From: a virus
Length of the DNA: 64,000 nucleotides
Strand: one strand, 5' to 3'
IMG/VR virus record: IMGVR_UViG_3300032092_000011
Coordinates: 1 to 64,000 of that record
Shown piece by piece: positions 25,625-33,826 of the stretch. The notes under the pieces are model-generated. The model made no database searches, was not told the DNA's origin, and saw only the letters and a program-made list of their open reading frames with translations. Made by a program: the position numbers and the translations under genes. The first letter of the stretch is position 1; every line of letters begins with the position of its first letter.

Positions 25625-25930
25625 TTAGTTTTTACGGCGGATTTCTACTTTTTCAGTTTCTTTTTGGACAATTTGATGACCTACTGTGGTTAAACCCCAT
25701 TGTAAAATAAACCAACTTGCTTCCATTTCCGACAACTTATCAGATAGACCGAGTTCAGATTTTATTTTCTTTGCACAATAATCCATAAAAATCTTTTGTT
25801 CTTCTTCGGTTGTTTTATAGTTCATGTACCAATTAGGTTCATTTACTACATCATCATATGTTTTCCCGAATGGTTCTAATTGTTTATTAATTAATTCAAC
25901 AAACAATTTCTTTTGGATGTCTCTGCTCAT
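25625..25930 (-). CDS. hypothetical protein, 101 aa
   Basis: A helical protein (KKLFVELINKQLEPFGKTYD, MDYCAKKIKSELGLSDKLSE) with a basic tail. No family was recognised. It is coupled by an ATGA overlap to the 68-aa gene upstream. Confidence 0.65.
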   Translation of the reverse strand: MSRDIQKKLFVELINKQLEPFGKTYDDVVNEPNWYMNYKTTEEEQKIFMDYCAKKIKSELGLSDKLSEMEASWFILQWGLTTVGHQIVQKETEKVEIRRKN

Positions 25931-26133
25931 AGTTCAATAAGTTCATTTAAAAGTCCTCGATCGATTAAGGCAATATATTCATTTGCAGAAATAGAAACTT
26001 GAATCCATCCTTTTGCCGGAACATTTTGATATAGAATAGAATCTTCGTCATCTTGTTCAAGAGACCAAATAATATTAAGTATTCTTTTGAAGTACTCAAC
26101 TCTGCTGGATTCAATGTAAAAGTGGACGTTCAT
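25927..26133 (-). CDS. hypothetical protein, 68 aa
   Basis: A small acidic protein (MNVHFYIESSRVEYFKRILN, ISANEYIALIDRGLLNELIE). No family was recognised. It lies eight bases after the ClpP stop and is coupled to the next gene, so it is part of the clpP operon. Confidence 0.62.
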   Translation of the reverse strand: MNVHFYIESSRVEYFKRILNIIWSLEQDDEDSILYQNVPAKGWIQVSISANEYIALIDRGLLNELIEL

Positions 26134-26140
26134 GTTTTAT

Positions 26141-26818
26141 TTATTTTCTTTTAATAATACTATCAATAATTCCATAATCTAAGGCCTGCTGTGAATTTAA
26201 CCAAAAATCTCTAGTAGCATCTGCTTTGACAACTTCAGCATCTTTACCACAATATTCTCCAAGAAGTTGGAATAGAATATCGTTTACCTTTTGCCATTCT
26301 TTCCAATCAATTTCAGCATCTTGAATATTTCCACTAAAACCGCCCGATGATTGATGTAACATTGTTGTTGAGAATCTTAGTGAAGATCTTTTACCCTTTG
26401 TACCGGCTCCTAATAAAACCGAACCCATTGAAGCAGCCATACCGGTGTTTACTGTTCTAATATCACTTTTAATATAATCCATTACATCCACCATTGAAAG
26501 GCCTGATTTAACAGATCCGCCTGGAGAATCAATATGCATTGTAATGTCTTCATTGCCGATAGAATCAAGAAACATTAATTGGGCTTGGACAACAGTAGAC
26601 ATGTTGTCATTTACTTCACCAGCAACCCATAATAAGCGGTCCATCATTAATCTTGAAAAAATGTCCATTTGAACTGCTCTTAATTCTCTTTCTTCTAAAA
26701 TATAAGGCGTTAATGACCCATTTATCTGTTTTTGATAATAGTCTAAAGTTAATGAAGATACATTATGCTCAGATTTTGCATAGCGGTTGAATTCCGTTGA
26801 TTTGTTTAAGTAGTTCAT
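26141..26818 (-). CDS. clpP: ClpP-like serine protease
   Basis: ClpP is the proteolytic chamber used with Clp ATPases. The catalytic triad is visible: Ser130 in NTGMAASMGSVL, His155 in TTMLHQSSGG and Asp204 in ADATRDFWLN. ITMHIDSPGGSVKSGLSM gives the oxyanion strand. Length is 225 aa. The 45-residue N-terminus is longer than in host ClpP and may be a propeptide. A ClpC-like unfoldase with an IGF loop is encoded 1.2 kb upstream, so a complete phage protease machine is plausible. An alternative is a prohead-type role, as ClpP folds serve as maturation proteases in some phages. Confidence 0.88.
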   Translation of the reverse strand: MNYLNKSTEFNRYAKSEHNVSSLTLDYYQKQINGSLTPYILEERELRAVQMDIFSRLMMDRLLWVAGEVNDNMSTVVQAQLMFLDSIGNEDITMHIDSPGGSVKSGLSMVDVMDYIKSDIRTVNTGMAASMGSVLLGAGTKGKRSSLRFSTTMLHQSSGGFSGNIQDAEIDWKEWQKVNDILFQLLGEYCGKDAEVVKADATRDFWLNSQQALDYGIIDSIIKRK

Positions 26819-27123
26819 ATTTTATTAATTAAATCTTGAATGACTTGGCAAGTTTCATAATCTTCTATTTTTAGAAAATACTCGTTTGCCTTTGTTAATG
26901 ATTTTTTCCAACTTGATTTATCTAAACTTACATTATATTTAGATCCGTATTCATCTATAAACTGACACAGCATATTATGCTTAATTATTCCATTTACAGA
27001 TCCTGAGATGTGCCGAATTATTTGCCTATTAAAAATGTCTTCAGATTCTCCGTCTACGTATTTTTCCATGCGAGGACTTCCTTGAAACGAAGTTAAAGTT
27101 ATTTTAATAATCGGTACTTGCAT
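26815..27123 (-). CDS. 102-aa protein with UVR-like C-terminal motif
   Basis: The C-terminus ANEYFLKIEDYETCQVIQDL is a variant of the EEYEKC motif shared with the genes at 5375, 5900 and 7138. The N-terminus (MQVPIIKITLTSFQGSPRME) is beta-like. It overlaps clpP by four bases and abuts the nucleotide-enzyme gene. Because UVR motifs bind Clp/McsB partners, a Clp adaptor role is conceivable but unproven. Confidence 0.68.
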   Translation of the reverse strand: MQVPIIKITLTSFQGSPRMEKYVDGESEDIFNRQIIRHISGSVNGIIKHNMLCQFIDEYGSKYNVSLDKSSWKKSLTKANEYFLKIEDYETCQVIQDLINKI

Positions 27124-27962
27124 TATTTTATATTTAGGAAATCTTTTAGAATTGCTAGATATCCGGCTTGTTTAGTTTCTTCTGAAATATTATCTATTGT
27201 ATCAATAAATTTTTGGCCAGATTCTGTATATTTTAAACCACCATTAACAGTAAATAATGGTTCAATAAGATTCATAGTATATTGTTTATCGGTCGGTCCA
27301 TTATCAAGAATTTGACTAGCTAATTCAAAGTGTCTTTCATAATAATGAATATTGTCAGCAAAATGTGAATATGTACCAAGTTCTAGAGATGGGTAAGTTT
27401 CTTTTAACCATAACAGCATATGTTGATGCACGAATGCAAAAAACGGAGCATCGAAAGTTAAACCATAGAAAATATCATTTGATCTCATTTGGACTTTCAT
27501 GTAAAGCTTGTTATCACGGATAAAGAAATTTAAATACATTGTACATACAAAATCTTTATTACCCTTAAATTGAAATTTTGGTTGATTTAAGAATGCGATC
27601 GCTTGTCTAGTGTTTTGGTCTTCTTTTAAAGAGTTTAAACACCATTCCAACTGATCACCAAATAATAAATTACCATAATTTGAATTTATCTGATTAGTCC
27701 CAGGATTTGTGATACCTTTCCAAAAACCAGAAAAACGATTAATATAGTCAATATCAGTATCTTGTTTTAAATACCATGCTAATTCGCCAGCAAAGTATTT
27801 CCAATTAAATGATCGATCCTTAAAAGATGCAATTGGAGAAATTGAATCAATTGCAATTTGGCCGTAAATTAATTCACGAACCTTTAAACTTCTAGGTTGT
27901 GATTCTGAACCAAGCGTATCGATATTCTTAATTGTTTGTATAAATTGATTAGAAAAACTCAT
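27123..27962 (-). CDS. thymidylate-synthase-fold enzyme, likely dCMP hydroxymethylase
   Basis: The family fold is clear: INSNYGNLLFGDQLEW, TRQAIAFLNQPKFQF, FVCTMYLNFFIRDNKL with nucleophile Cys140, MRSNDIFYG, and HYYERHF. The dUMP-selecting Asn of thymidylate synthase lies 31 residues after the Cys (146/177 in E. coli). Here that place is Asp171 (GLTFDAPFF), as in T4 dCMP hydroxymethylase (Cys148/Asp179). The usual His after the Cys is Thr, also as in T4 gp42 (CTN). A dCMP hydroxymethylase, making precursor for modified cytosine, is therefore favoured over dTMP synthesis. The start is the ATG at 27962; upstream codons overlap clpC in another frame. Confidence 0.82.
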   Translation of the reverse strand: MSFSNQFIQTIKNIDTLGSESQPRSLKVRELIYGQIAIDSISPIASFKDRSFNWKYFAGELAWYLKQDTDIDYINRFSGFWKGITNPGTNQINSNYGNLLFGDQLEWCLNSLKEDQNTRQAIAFLNQPKFQFKGNKDFVCTMYLNFFIRDNKLYMKVQMRSNDIFYGLTFDAPFFAFVHQHMLLWLKETYPSLELGTYSHFADNIHYYERHFELASQILDNGPTDKQYTMNLIEPLFTVNGGLKYTESGQKFIDTIDNISEETKQAGYLAILKDFLNIK

Positions 27963-27987
27963 TAATATATTTTTTAGTATTATACAC

Positions 27988-30003
27988 TTATTTAAAAGAA
28001 AGTTTATCAGCATCTTTTTCATGCGTGATTGTGTAGTACACTTCATTAGAAGGTTCAATTGACTTTTCAATAATTGCATCAGCCAATAAATCTTCAACAT
28101 GAGATTGAATTGCTCGTTTTAAAGGTCTTGCACCGTATGCTGGATCGTATCCTTCTTTAACTAAAAACTGTTTAGCAGATTTTGTAAATCTAAGAGAAAT
28201 ATTCTGCTCTTCTAATCTTTCAATCACATCAGCCAATTCAATTTCAACAATCTTAAAAATACTCTCTTCTGATAATTGTTCAAATAGAATCATGTCATCT
28301 AATCGGTTTAAGAATTCTGGTGGAAATTTATTCTTTAATTCTTTTCTAATAATAGATTCCATTTTAGCTTTATACGTAGCATCGCTCATATCGGTTTGGA
28401 ATCCGATACCAACTCCAAATTCTGAGAATTTACGGGCACCAACATTAGAAGTCATGATGATAATAGTGTTTGTAAAATCAATAGTTCTACCTAAAGAATC
28501 TGTTAAACGACCATCATCTAAAACCTGCAATAATGTATTGAAAATATCTGGATGTGCTTTTTCTATCTCATCAAATAGAATTACTGAATATGGTTTACGC
28601 CTAACGGCCTCGGTCAATTGACCGCCTTCTTCGTAACCAACATATCCTGGAGGAGAACCAATAAGTCTAGACACTGTGAATTTTTCTTGGTATTCACTCA
28701 TGTCAATTCTAACAAGGTTGTCTTCAGACCCAAAATAATATTCTGTTAAAGCTTTTACAGTTTCAGTTTTACCAACACCAGTTGGTCCAATAAACATAAA
28801 TGAACCGATTGGCTTTTTAGCCGAGCTAACACCGGTTCTAGAACGTTTAATAACTTTACATAAAGATTCTACAGCTTGATCCTGTCCAATAATAAGTTTC
28901 TTCAACTCTTTTGACATATTTAGAATCATTTTACTTTCATCACCGCTTAATCTTGCTACTGGAATTCCAGTTATTTCAGCAATTGTATGCGCAACGTCGT
29001 CTTCAGTAACAAGTCTCTTTTTATCACGAAGGCTTTTTTCCCAATCCTTAATCTTTTGCTCGATTTCTTTACGTTTAGCAATTTCTAAATCTCTAAATTG
29101 TGCTGCTCCTTCGTAATCTTGTTTGGCAACTGAAGAATGTTTTTGTTTTCCGAATTCATCAGCATCCTCTTCCATCTTTTTAATATAAGATGGAACTTTG
29201 ATTTCTGATAAATGGATTTTTGAACCAACTTCATCCATAACATCAATTGCCTTATCAGGTAATTCACGCTGAGTAATATAACGCTCTGAAAGTCTAACAC
29301 ATGCATCAATTGCTTCTGGACTATATGTTACAGCATGATGATCTTCATACTTCTCTTTGATTCTATTAAGAATTTCGATAGCTTCGTCTAAACTAGGTGG
29401 GTCAATAAAAACCTCTTGAAATCTTCTAGTTAGAGCACCATCTTCTTCAATATGTTCTCGATATTCGTCAGTTGTTGTTGCACCAATACAATGAACTTGT
29501 CCTCTTGCCAATGCTGGTTTTAAAATATTTGAAGCATCTAAAGAACCAGAAGAACCACCAGCGCCAATTAAAGTGTGGATCTCATCAATAAAAACAATAA
29601 TATCTTGATTTTCTTTAAGTTCATCAACAATAACTTTCATACGCTCTTCAAATTCACCACGGTATTTAGTACCGGCAACGATTGTAGTTAAGTTTAATGA
29701 AATTATGCGTTTATTAAAAAGTGTACGAGCCACTTTCTTTTCAACTATACGCTGTGCAATAGCCTCAACAATTGCGGTTTTACCAACTCCTGGATCTCCT
29801 AAGATGATTGGATTGTTTTTCTTTCTACGAGAAAGAATTTGGCAAACTCGATAAACTTCTTTTTCACGACCAATGATCGGATCAAGTTTACCTTCGGCTG
29901 CCATTTGTGTTAGATCTTCACCGAACTGGTCAATGAATGGAGTTTTACCCTTTGGTTGTTTTTTGGGGTTAGTATTTAAATTTTCATCAATATGATCCAT
30001 CAT
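27988..30003 (-). CDS. clpC: ClpA/ClpC-like AAA+ unfoldase without N-domain
   Basis: Two AAA+ modules are present. Module 1 has Walker A ILGDPGVGKT (about 67-76) and IIVFIDEIHTL. Module 2 has IGPTGVGKTETVKAL, YSVILFDEIEKAH and the sensor ARPLKRAIQ. Between them is a UVR-type linker (SSVAKQDYEGAAQFRDLEIA), the ClpC mark. The ~140-residue N-terminal adaptor domain of host ClpC is missing, giving 671 aa. GVGIGFQTD in module 2 carries an IGF-type loop that docks on ClpP. It probably feeds the phage ClpP at 26141. Confidence 0.9.
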   Translation of the reverse strand: MMDHIDENLNTNPKKQPKGKTPFIDQFGEDLTQMAAEGKLDPIIGREKEVYRVCQILSRRKKNNPIILGDPGVGKTAIVEAIAQRIVEKKVARTLFNKRIISLNLTTIVAGTKYRGEFEERMKVIVDELKENQDIIVFIDEIHTLIGAGGSSGSLDASNILKPALARGQVHCIGATTTDEYREHIEEDGALTRRFQEVFIDPPSLDEAIEILNRIKEKYEDHHAVTYSPEAIDACVRLSERYITQRELPDKAIDVMDEVGSKIHLSEIKVPSYIKKMEEDADEFGKQKHSSVAKQDYEGAAQFRDLEIAKRKEIEQKIKDWEKSLRDKKRLVTEDDVAHTIAEITGIPVARLSGDESKMILNMSKELKKLIIGQDQAVESLCKVIKRSRTGVSSAKKPIGSFMFIGPTGVGKTETVKALTEYYFGSEDNLVRIDMSEYQEKFTVSRLIGSPPGYVGYEEGGQLTEAVRRKPYSVILFDEIEKAHPDIFNTLLQVLDDGRLTDSLGRTIDFTNTIIIMTSNVGARKFSEFGVGIGFQTDMSDATYKAKMESIIRKELKNKFPPEFLNRLDDMILFEQLSEESIFKIVEIELADVIERLEEQNISLRFTKSAKQFLVKEGYDPAYGARPLKRAIQSHVEDLLADAIIEKSIEPSNEVYYTITHEKDADKLSFK

Positions 30004-30025
30004 AAGGTATTAATTTTCTATCTTG

Positions 30026-30481
30026 TTATTTATTGATATTATCAGCAGCATGAACCGCTGGTAAAAGGTCTGGTTTTATATTAGCATTGATTCCTAAGGA
30101 TTCAACCCAACCTCTAGCGGCTGAAACTAATCGGCTTGAGGCATAACGGTCGTCTTCATTTAGGTCTAAATCTATGTTATGGATTTCTACTCCATGTTCT
30201 CTTAAATAAAGGGCTAGAGCAACGGATCTTTCAACTTCTTTCCATAAACGATCCCACATGACATCAATCCTCGGTAATCTTTCTCGCAAATAAAGAACAT
30301 GACATCCAGTATCTCCAATATGGAGAACTACTGTGGTTGCATAGATTGAAACATCAGCTTTATTTTGACTATCACATCCAACATAGATTTGTATATCATC
30401 TCTTCCGCTTTCTTCTAAATATTGCTTGATATAACCTGCTATTTCAACCTCTTTCCCATCTGTTAATCTTTTCAATAGCAT
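30026..30481 (-). CDS. RNase H-like (DUF458/YkuK-type) protein, 151 aa
   Basis: The segment IQIYVGCDSQNKADVSIYAT, then HVLYLRERLPR, IDLDLNEDDRYASSRLVSAA and GINANIKPD match the DUF458 family. This is a predicted RNase H-fold nuclease with conserved Asp residues (CDSQ and DLD). Cellular role is unknown. It lies upstream of clpC in the same operon direction. Confidence 0.75.
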   Translation of the reverse strand: MLLKRLTDGKEVEIAGYIKQYLEESGRDDIQIYVGCDSQNKADVSIYATTVVLHIGDTGCHVLYLRERLPRIDVMWDRLWKEVERSVALALYLREHGVEIHNIDLDLNEDDRYASSRLVSAARGWVESLGINANIKPDLLPAVHAADNINK

Positions 30482-30498
30482 GGTAATTATATTAAATT

Positions 30499-31149
30499 TT
30501 AAAAATTGGTTTCGTTATTCTTTCGATACTTTTCGTTATGTTCAACTATTTTCTGTACGGCCTCTTCAGCAGTATCGACAATTCTAAAGAGTTCAAAATC
30601 TTTATAGCTCATTTTTCCGCTAGCTGCAACATAGTTCATCAACCAATCGTAGAGACCGCTCCAAAAACTAGATCCAACTAGAATGATTGGAAATTTAGGA
30701 GCATGTCCGGTTTGAGCAAGAGTCATGGCTTCAAACAACTCGTCTAGTGTTCCTAAGCCTCCAGGAAAGACAATAAATCCTTGTGAGTATTTAATTAATG
30801 AAACTTTACGAGTGAAGAAGTAACGACAGGTAATGCCATGGTTAACGTATGGATTCATTCCAGCTTCGAAAGGTAATTCAATACCAAGCCCAACTGATAA
30901 ACCATCTTTTGCTCCTTTATTAACCGCCTCCATTGCGCCTGGACCGCCGCCAGTAATTACACCAAACCCATTCTCTACTAATAACTTACCAACCTTCTCG
31001 GCTTCAACATAGTGAGGATCTTCTGGTTTGGTTCTGGCTGAACCAAATACACCGATACACGGTCGGTCCAGGTGCGCCATCTCATCAAAAGCTTTGGTAA
31101 ACTCTCCTTGAATTCGGAGAATCTGCCATGCGTCAATCATTTTATTCAT
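30499..31149 (-). CDS. LOG/TIGR00730 family nucleotide hydrolase
   Basis: LOG-family enzymes (formerly annotated as lysine decarboxylases) cut ribose-5'-phosphate from nucleoside monophosphates. The signature IVFPGGLGTLDELFEAMTL (PGGxGTxxE) is intact. VITGGGPGAMEAVNKGAKDG and IGVFGSARTKPEDP are also present. Length is 216 aa. A nucleotide-salvage or host-nucleotide-degrading role is inferred. The start shares a base with the upstream stop (TAATG). Confidence 0.87.
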   Translation of the reverse strand: MNKMIDAWQILRIQGEFTKAFDEMAHLDRPCIGVFGSARTKPEDPHYVEAEKVGKLLVENGFGVITGGGPGAMEAVNKGAKDGLSVGLGIELPFEAGMNPYVNHGITCRYFFTRKVSLIKYSQGFIVFPGGLGTLDELFEAMTLAQTGHAPKFPIILVGSSFWSGLYDWLMNYVAASGKMSYKDFELFRIVDTAEEAVQKIVEHNEKYRKNNETNF

Positions 31150-31421
31150 TAGTCGTCAATTTCGTTAGTTTCTACTCGGTTCGGAGACCTTTGCATTAAA
31201 CGCTGAACGCAATTACTACAAAGTACCGAAGCAGTTTCGGTTCCAGTGTGAACCCATTGGTCACAAACTCCATCGTCTGGAGCCGCGTCTGGATAGCGAC
31301 TAAATTCTGGATTGCTATTCATGCAAATCATGGCGTGGGCCATCTTTCCAGTGTCATTGCCTAAATTAATCAATGGAATCATTTTCGTCTTCCATTTGTG
31401 CGTTACGCTTTTATTCGCCAT
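31149..31421 (-). CDS. hypothetical Cys-containing protein, 90 aa
   Basis: Cys residues in MICMNSNPEF, DDGVCDQWVH and VLCSNCVQRL (CxxC) suggest a small zinc-binding protein. No family was recognised. It overlaps the KTSC gene by 11 bases and the LOG gene by one. Its base composition is more GC-rich than most genes in the window, as it approaches the GC-rich stretch. Confidence 0.68.
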   Translation of the reverse strand: MANKSVTHKWKTKMIPLINLGNDTGKMAHAMICMNSNPEFSRYPDAAPDDGVCDQWVHTGTETASVLCSNCVQRLMQRSPNRVETNEIDD

Positions 31422-31644
31422 CTTGTTCTATTTTAGAAAATTCATATTTGCCTTTAATGAAATGGTTAAGAGCTTGGCCGGCGCTAGTTGAGTTGATGAA
31501 CTTTTTGTAGTCATCAGTCTCTACACCATGGTAGGCATAGCATGTGCCGTTCTTAAAAGTTACTACTAATTCCTTTGTGTCAGCATAGTAGTTAACCATG
31601 TCAATAGTCGAAGACTCTAGTTGAGTGTGTTGAACCTTAATCAT
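31411..31644 (-). CDS. KTSC-domain protein, 77 aa
   Basis: The protein is one KTSC domain: LESSTIDMVNYYADTKELVV, FKNGTCYAYHGVE, and TSAGQALNHFIKGKYEFS. This small fold is found alone in phages or joined to lysyl-tRNA synthetase-like proteins. Its function is not established. It is the first gene after the long non-coding stretch, so its promoter should lie at about 31650-31720; nothing there matches the early or late consensus well. Confidence 0.8.
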   Translation of the reverse strand: MIKVQHTQLESSTIDMVNYYADTKELVVTFKNGTCYAYHGVETDDYKKFINSTSAGQALNHFIKGKYEFSKIEQDGE

Positions 31645-32935
31645 ATTTCTTTAATTTCTTAGTTATTGGGGAATTTTTCAATCTTAATTTATATGGGAAA
31701 TTTTAAAGTTGTTTCCTAATCCAAGTACTTTAAGTACCTAAAGAAATTTTTGTACGCTAATACTCAACAGGGCCCACTAGGCCCATACCTAATAGTCCCG
31801 AGTCTAATACCCTCGCAACCGCCCTGAGGATCGTAACATGGGCCGATGGGCCGACTCTGAGGACCTTGTGCGACCCCCGACGGCAGTGAGGCTACTGGAC
31901 CACTTCAAGCACTCTTTTAATAGACCACTCTAACGACTCCAATGGGACCACCACACTCTCTTCTGAGTTCTATAAGAACTAATAAAAATAAAATCTCTCA
32001 ATGTTGTTTACAGTAATGGGAGTATAGTAAACAATTAGTGTTGTTCTAGAAGTGACGCACACTCACCACTCATAGATGGGCCCCTAGAGACCTTTGAGAC
32101 CTTGGGGCCCGAAGGGCTCTGTGATAGGGGCGGGCATCCTTTCCGGACCGGGAAAAAAACGGGCCCTGGGGAACATCAAAGTCCTATTAGGGCCCCTATA
32201 GTAGTCCAAGTTACAATGGGGACGGGCCCCATCTGGTCATCGCGGATTCTCTCTGCGCTTCTAGTTCTTATTATAACGGTTTTTTATTAGGTTAGGGGTT
32301 CTTTGGGCCCTCGGTCATGCTCTAAGGCTTGGGAGTGAATCTGGACGGACCGTGATAATGTGTGCACTTCTGTGAAAGTGTTTTGCTATATTGCTAATTA
32401 TTAGTAGTGATCTGTAGTGAAAGTCATGACCCTTGACTCCTGGACCCCTGCATGTCTACGAATTCGGGCCCCAGTGTTTACCCAGGAAATTGGCGCCCAG
32501 AGTCTGGGTACCGGTATACCCGCACCCTCTAGGACTCCGATGGCCTCTGAGCACCTGGACTCCCCATGTGCCTAGAAGCCTAGGCACCCTAGAGCCTCCC
32601 CTATTCGGGCGTTCCGTATCCGCTCTTCTATTACTCCTATACCTATAGGACTAGAAGTGTCTATAACGGACCACTAGGTGCCTACCTTACCTACTGAGCC
32701 TTCCTATGCGTCTATTAGCTCTATCTAAGCGGTTATTGGATTATTGGGCCGGCACGGGTAGATGACCACTGTGAGCTAGTGACCAGCTCACCACTAGGGT
32801 AGTGGCACGCCGGGGTGCACTCTAGGGTGAAAAAGTGCACCTGGAGTGTCACCTGGAAGCACTCCGGCAAGTGCTCCAGGAAGTGTTCTGGGAGTGCACT
32901 CCGGTAAGTGTTCCTGGAGTGATCACCGGGAGTGA
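31645..32935. other. GC-rich, hairpin-rich non-coding region (~1.3 kb)
   Basis: No convincing reading frame is seen on either strand; the few open frames are short and low-complexity. By eye it is far richer in G and C than the AT-rich genes around it. It contains eight GGGCCC palindromes (31770, 32078, 32105, 32161, 32190, 32224, 32305, 32466). Hairpins include 32004-32034 (TTGTTTAC/GTAAACAA), 32568-32587 (GTGCCTAG/CTAGGCAC), 32771-32791 (GTGAGCT/AGCTCAC) and 32791-32805 (CCACTA/TAGTGG). Near 32810-32930 lies a run of degenerate GTGCTCC/GGAGTG inverted repeats. It could be a replication or packaging site or a set of structured RNAs; none is shown. Confidence 0.75.
32810..32930. repeat. degenerate GGAGTG/CACTCC inverted-repeat cluster
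   Basis: Within 120 bases the motifs GTGCAC, CACTCC, GGAGTG and AAGTGYTC recur, in both directions, at irregular spacing. They include the perfect 12-base palindrome GGAGTGCACTCC and the arms GCACT/AGTGC around CCGGCA. It lies immediately downstream of the stop at 32936. It may be a protein-binding iteron cluster or a complex 3' RNA structure. Confidence 0.6.
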
Positions 32936-33370
32936 TTATGCTGCTACTAACTCTTCGTTTTTAACGAAAGCTTTACTTGCCCATGTTTTAGCACCTACTA
33001 GTGAATATTGACGTTGGTCATACAGGGCAGTATTTAACCAATAAGAGTTAATAGTTCCTACAGTTAAGTCCATTAAGATAGCTTCGTCGATAACTGGAAT
33101 CTGTTTTCCTTTTTTAGCAAATACAGTTAACCAAATATCTGTACCTTCTGGGTTAAATTGCACTGTTTGTAGGGCACCTTTCTTAAAACCACTAATAAGT
33201 GTCTCAGGGTGCTTCATATAATGTTCATTGTCAAAGTCTCTACTATCACTAATAGTTAAGAAACCGGCACGACATTTAGTGATAAAACGGAATTTACCAG
33301 CAGTGTAACCTGACATAAAGTTAGATACGTGGATGTCTTTTTTGTTCGCTAAGATAATTGAATTGGTCAT
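32936..33370 (-). CDS. hypothetical protein, 144 aa
   Basis: The in-frame codons before 33370 translate the promoter, so the ATG at 33370 (MTNSIILANKKDIHVSNFMS) is the start. The protein looks alpha/beta, with FRFITKCRAGFLTISDSRD and GALQTVQFNPEGTDIWLTVF. No family was recognised. It has a full early-type promoter (33390-33434). Its stop borders the GC-rich region. Confidence 0.72.
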   Translation of the reverse strand: MTNSIILANKKDIHVSNFMSGYTAGKFRFITKCRAGFLTISDSRDFDNEHYMKHPETLISGFKKGALQTVQFNPEGTDIWLTVFAKKGKQIPVIDEAILMDLTVGTINSYWLNTALYDQRQYSLVGAKTWASKAFVKNEELVAA

Positions 33371-33389
33371 GAGTGGATGTTTTAATGTT

Positions 33390-33434
33390 ATATGTAAATA
33401 TAAACAAAATTCTTCAAACGGTAAAACTTTTTTC
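33390..33434 (-). promoter_or_regulatory. early-type promoter
   Basis: Minus strand: AAGTTTTACCGTTTG box, ten bases, then TTTATATTTACATAT, followed after a short A-rich leader by the ATG at 33370. Confidence 0.8.
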
Positions 33435-33459
33435 AAAGTTTTTTCAAATTATTTTTCAT

Positions 33460-33488
33460 AAAAAAGGGTCCCTTTCGGGACCCTTTAA
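33460..33488 (-). terminator. intrinsic terminator
   Basis: Perfect hairpin AAAGGGTCCC-TTTC-GGGACCCTTT (33463-33486) followed on the minus strand by a T run. It ends the HTH gene transcript. Confidence 0.9.
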
Positions 33489-33519
33489 ATGTTACCATTA
33501 GGTTTTTCTGCGTTGAGTC

Positions 33520-33756
33520 TTAGATAGTGGTCAAGGCAACATTTACATTACGACCGCGACCGCGATCATAAGCGGCATTCATAATACGAGAATTCTCATA
33601 TTTGCCGTTAAGAACATCACTCACATGTGTTGAACTATAACCAGTTTTTTCAGCGATGATAGTTACATCACCGTGACGTTTACGTTGATTATAATTTGCT
33701 AATTTTTGGGTGTAGCTTAATTTGTTATAGCTACTTGGTCTGTTAGAATTAAACAT
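33520..33756 (-). CDS. HTH DNA-binding protein, 78 aa, probable regulator
   Basis: The centre reads GDVTIIAEKTGYSSTHVSDV followed by LNGKYENSRIMNAAYDRGR. This fits a Cro/XRE-like helix-turn-helix: helix, EKTGYSSTHVSDVL turn and recognition helix. A basic, Tyr/Gln-rich N-terminus precedes it. The start is the ATG at 33756 (MFNSNRPSS). It lies at the point where transcription diverges, next to paired TTTCACAAAA boxes that could be its operators. Whether it represses or activates is unknown. Confidence 0.75.
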   Translation of the reverse strand: MFNSNRPSSYNKLSYTQKLANYNQRKRHGDVTIIAEKTGYSSTHVSDVLNGKYENSRIMNAAYDRGRGRNVNVALTTI

Positions 33757-33781
33757 ATATTTGTTGTTTTGTTGAATATTA

Positions 33782-33826
33782 TATAGGGGCCCTAGGAAAA
33801 GTTTCACAAAAATATTTCACAAAATA
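33782..33826. promoter_or_regulatory. candidate operator: TTTCACAAAA direct repeats and GGGGCCC element
   Basis: TTTCACAAAAATA (33802-33814) and TTTCACAAAATA (33815-33826) stand back to back beside TATAGGGGCCCTA (33782-33794). Inverted copies (TTTGTGAAA, TGTGAAA) occur at 34065-34084, overlapping the -33 region of the plus-strand promoter. The site lies between the HTH gene and the divergent plus-strand promoter. Confidence 0.5.

Noticed and set aside
27963-28100. Longer N-terminus for the thymidylate-synthase-fold protein
   Set aside because: These 46 codons overlap the clpC gene in another frame and match nothing in the family. The ATG at 27962 gives a normal family start.
32102-32648. Short plus-strand open frames in the first GC-rich island
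   Set aside because: They are low-complexity and Pro/Gly/Arg-rich, start without a leader or promoter, and look like chance openings in GC-rich DNA.
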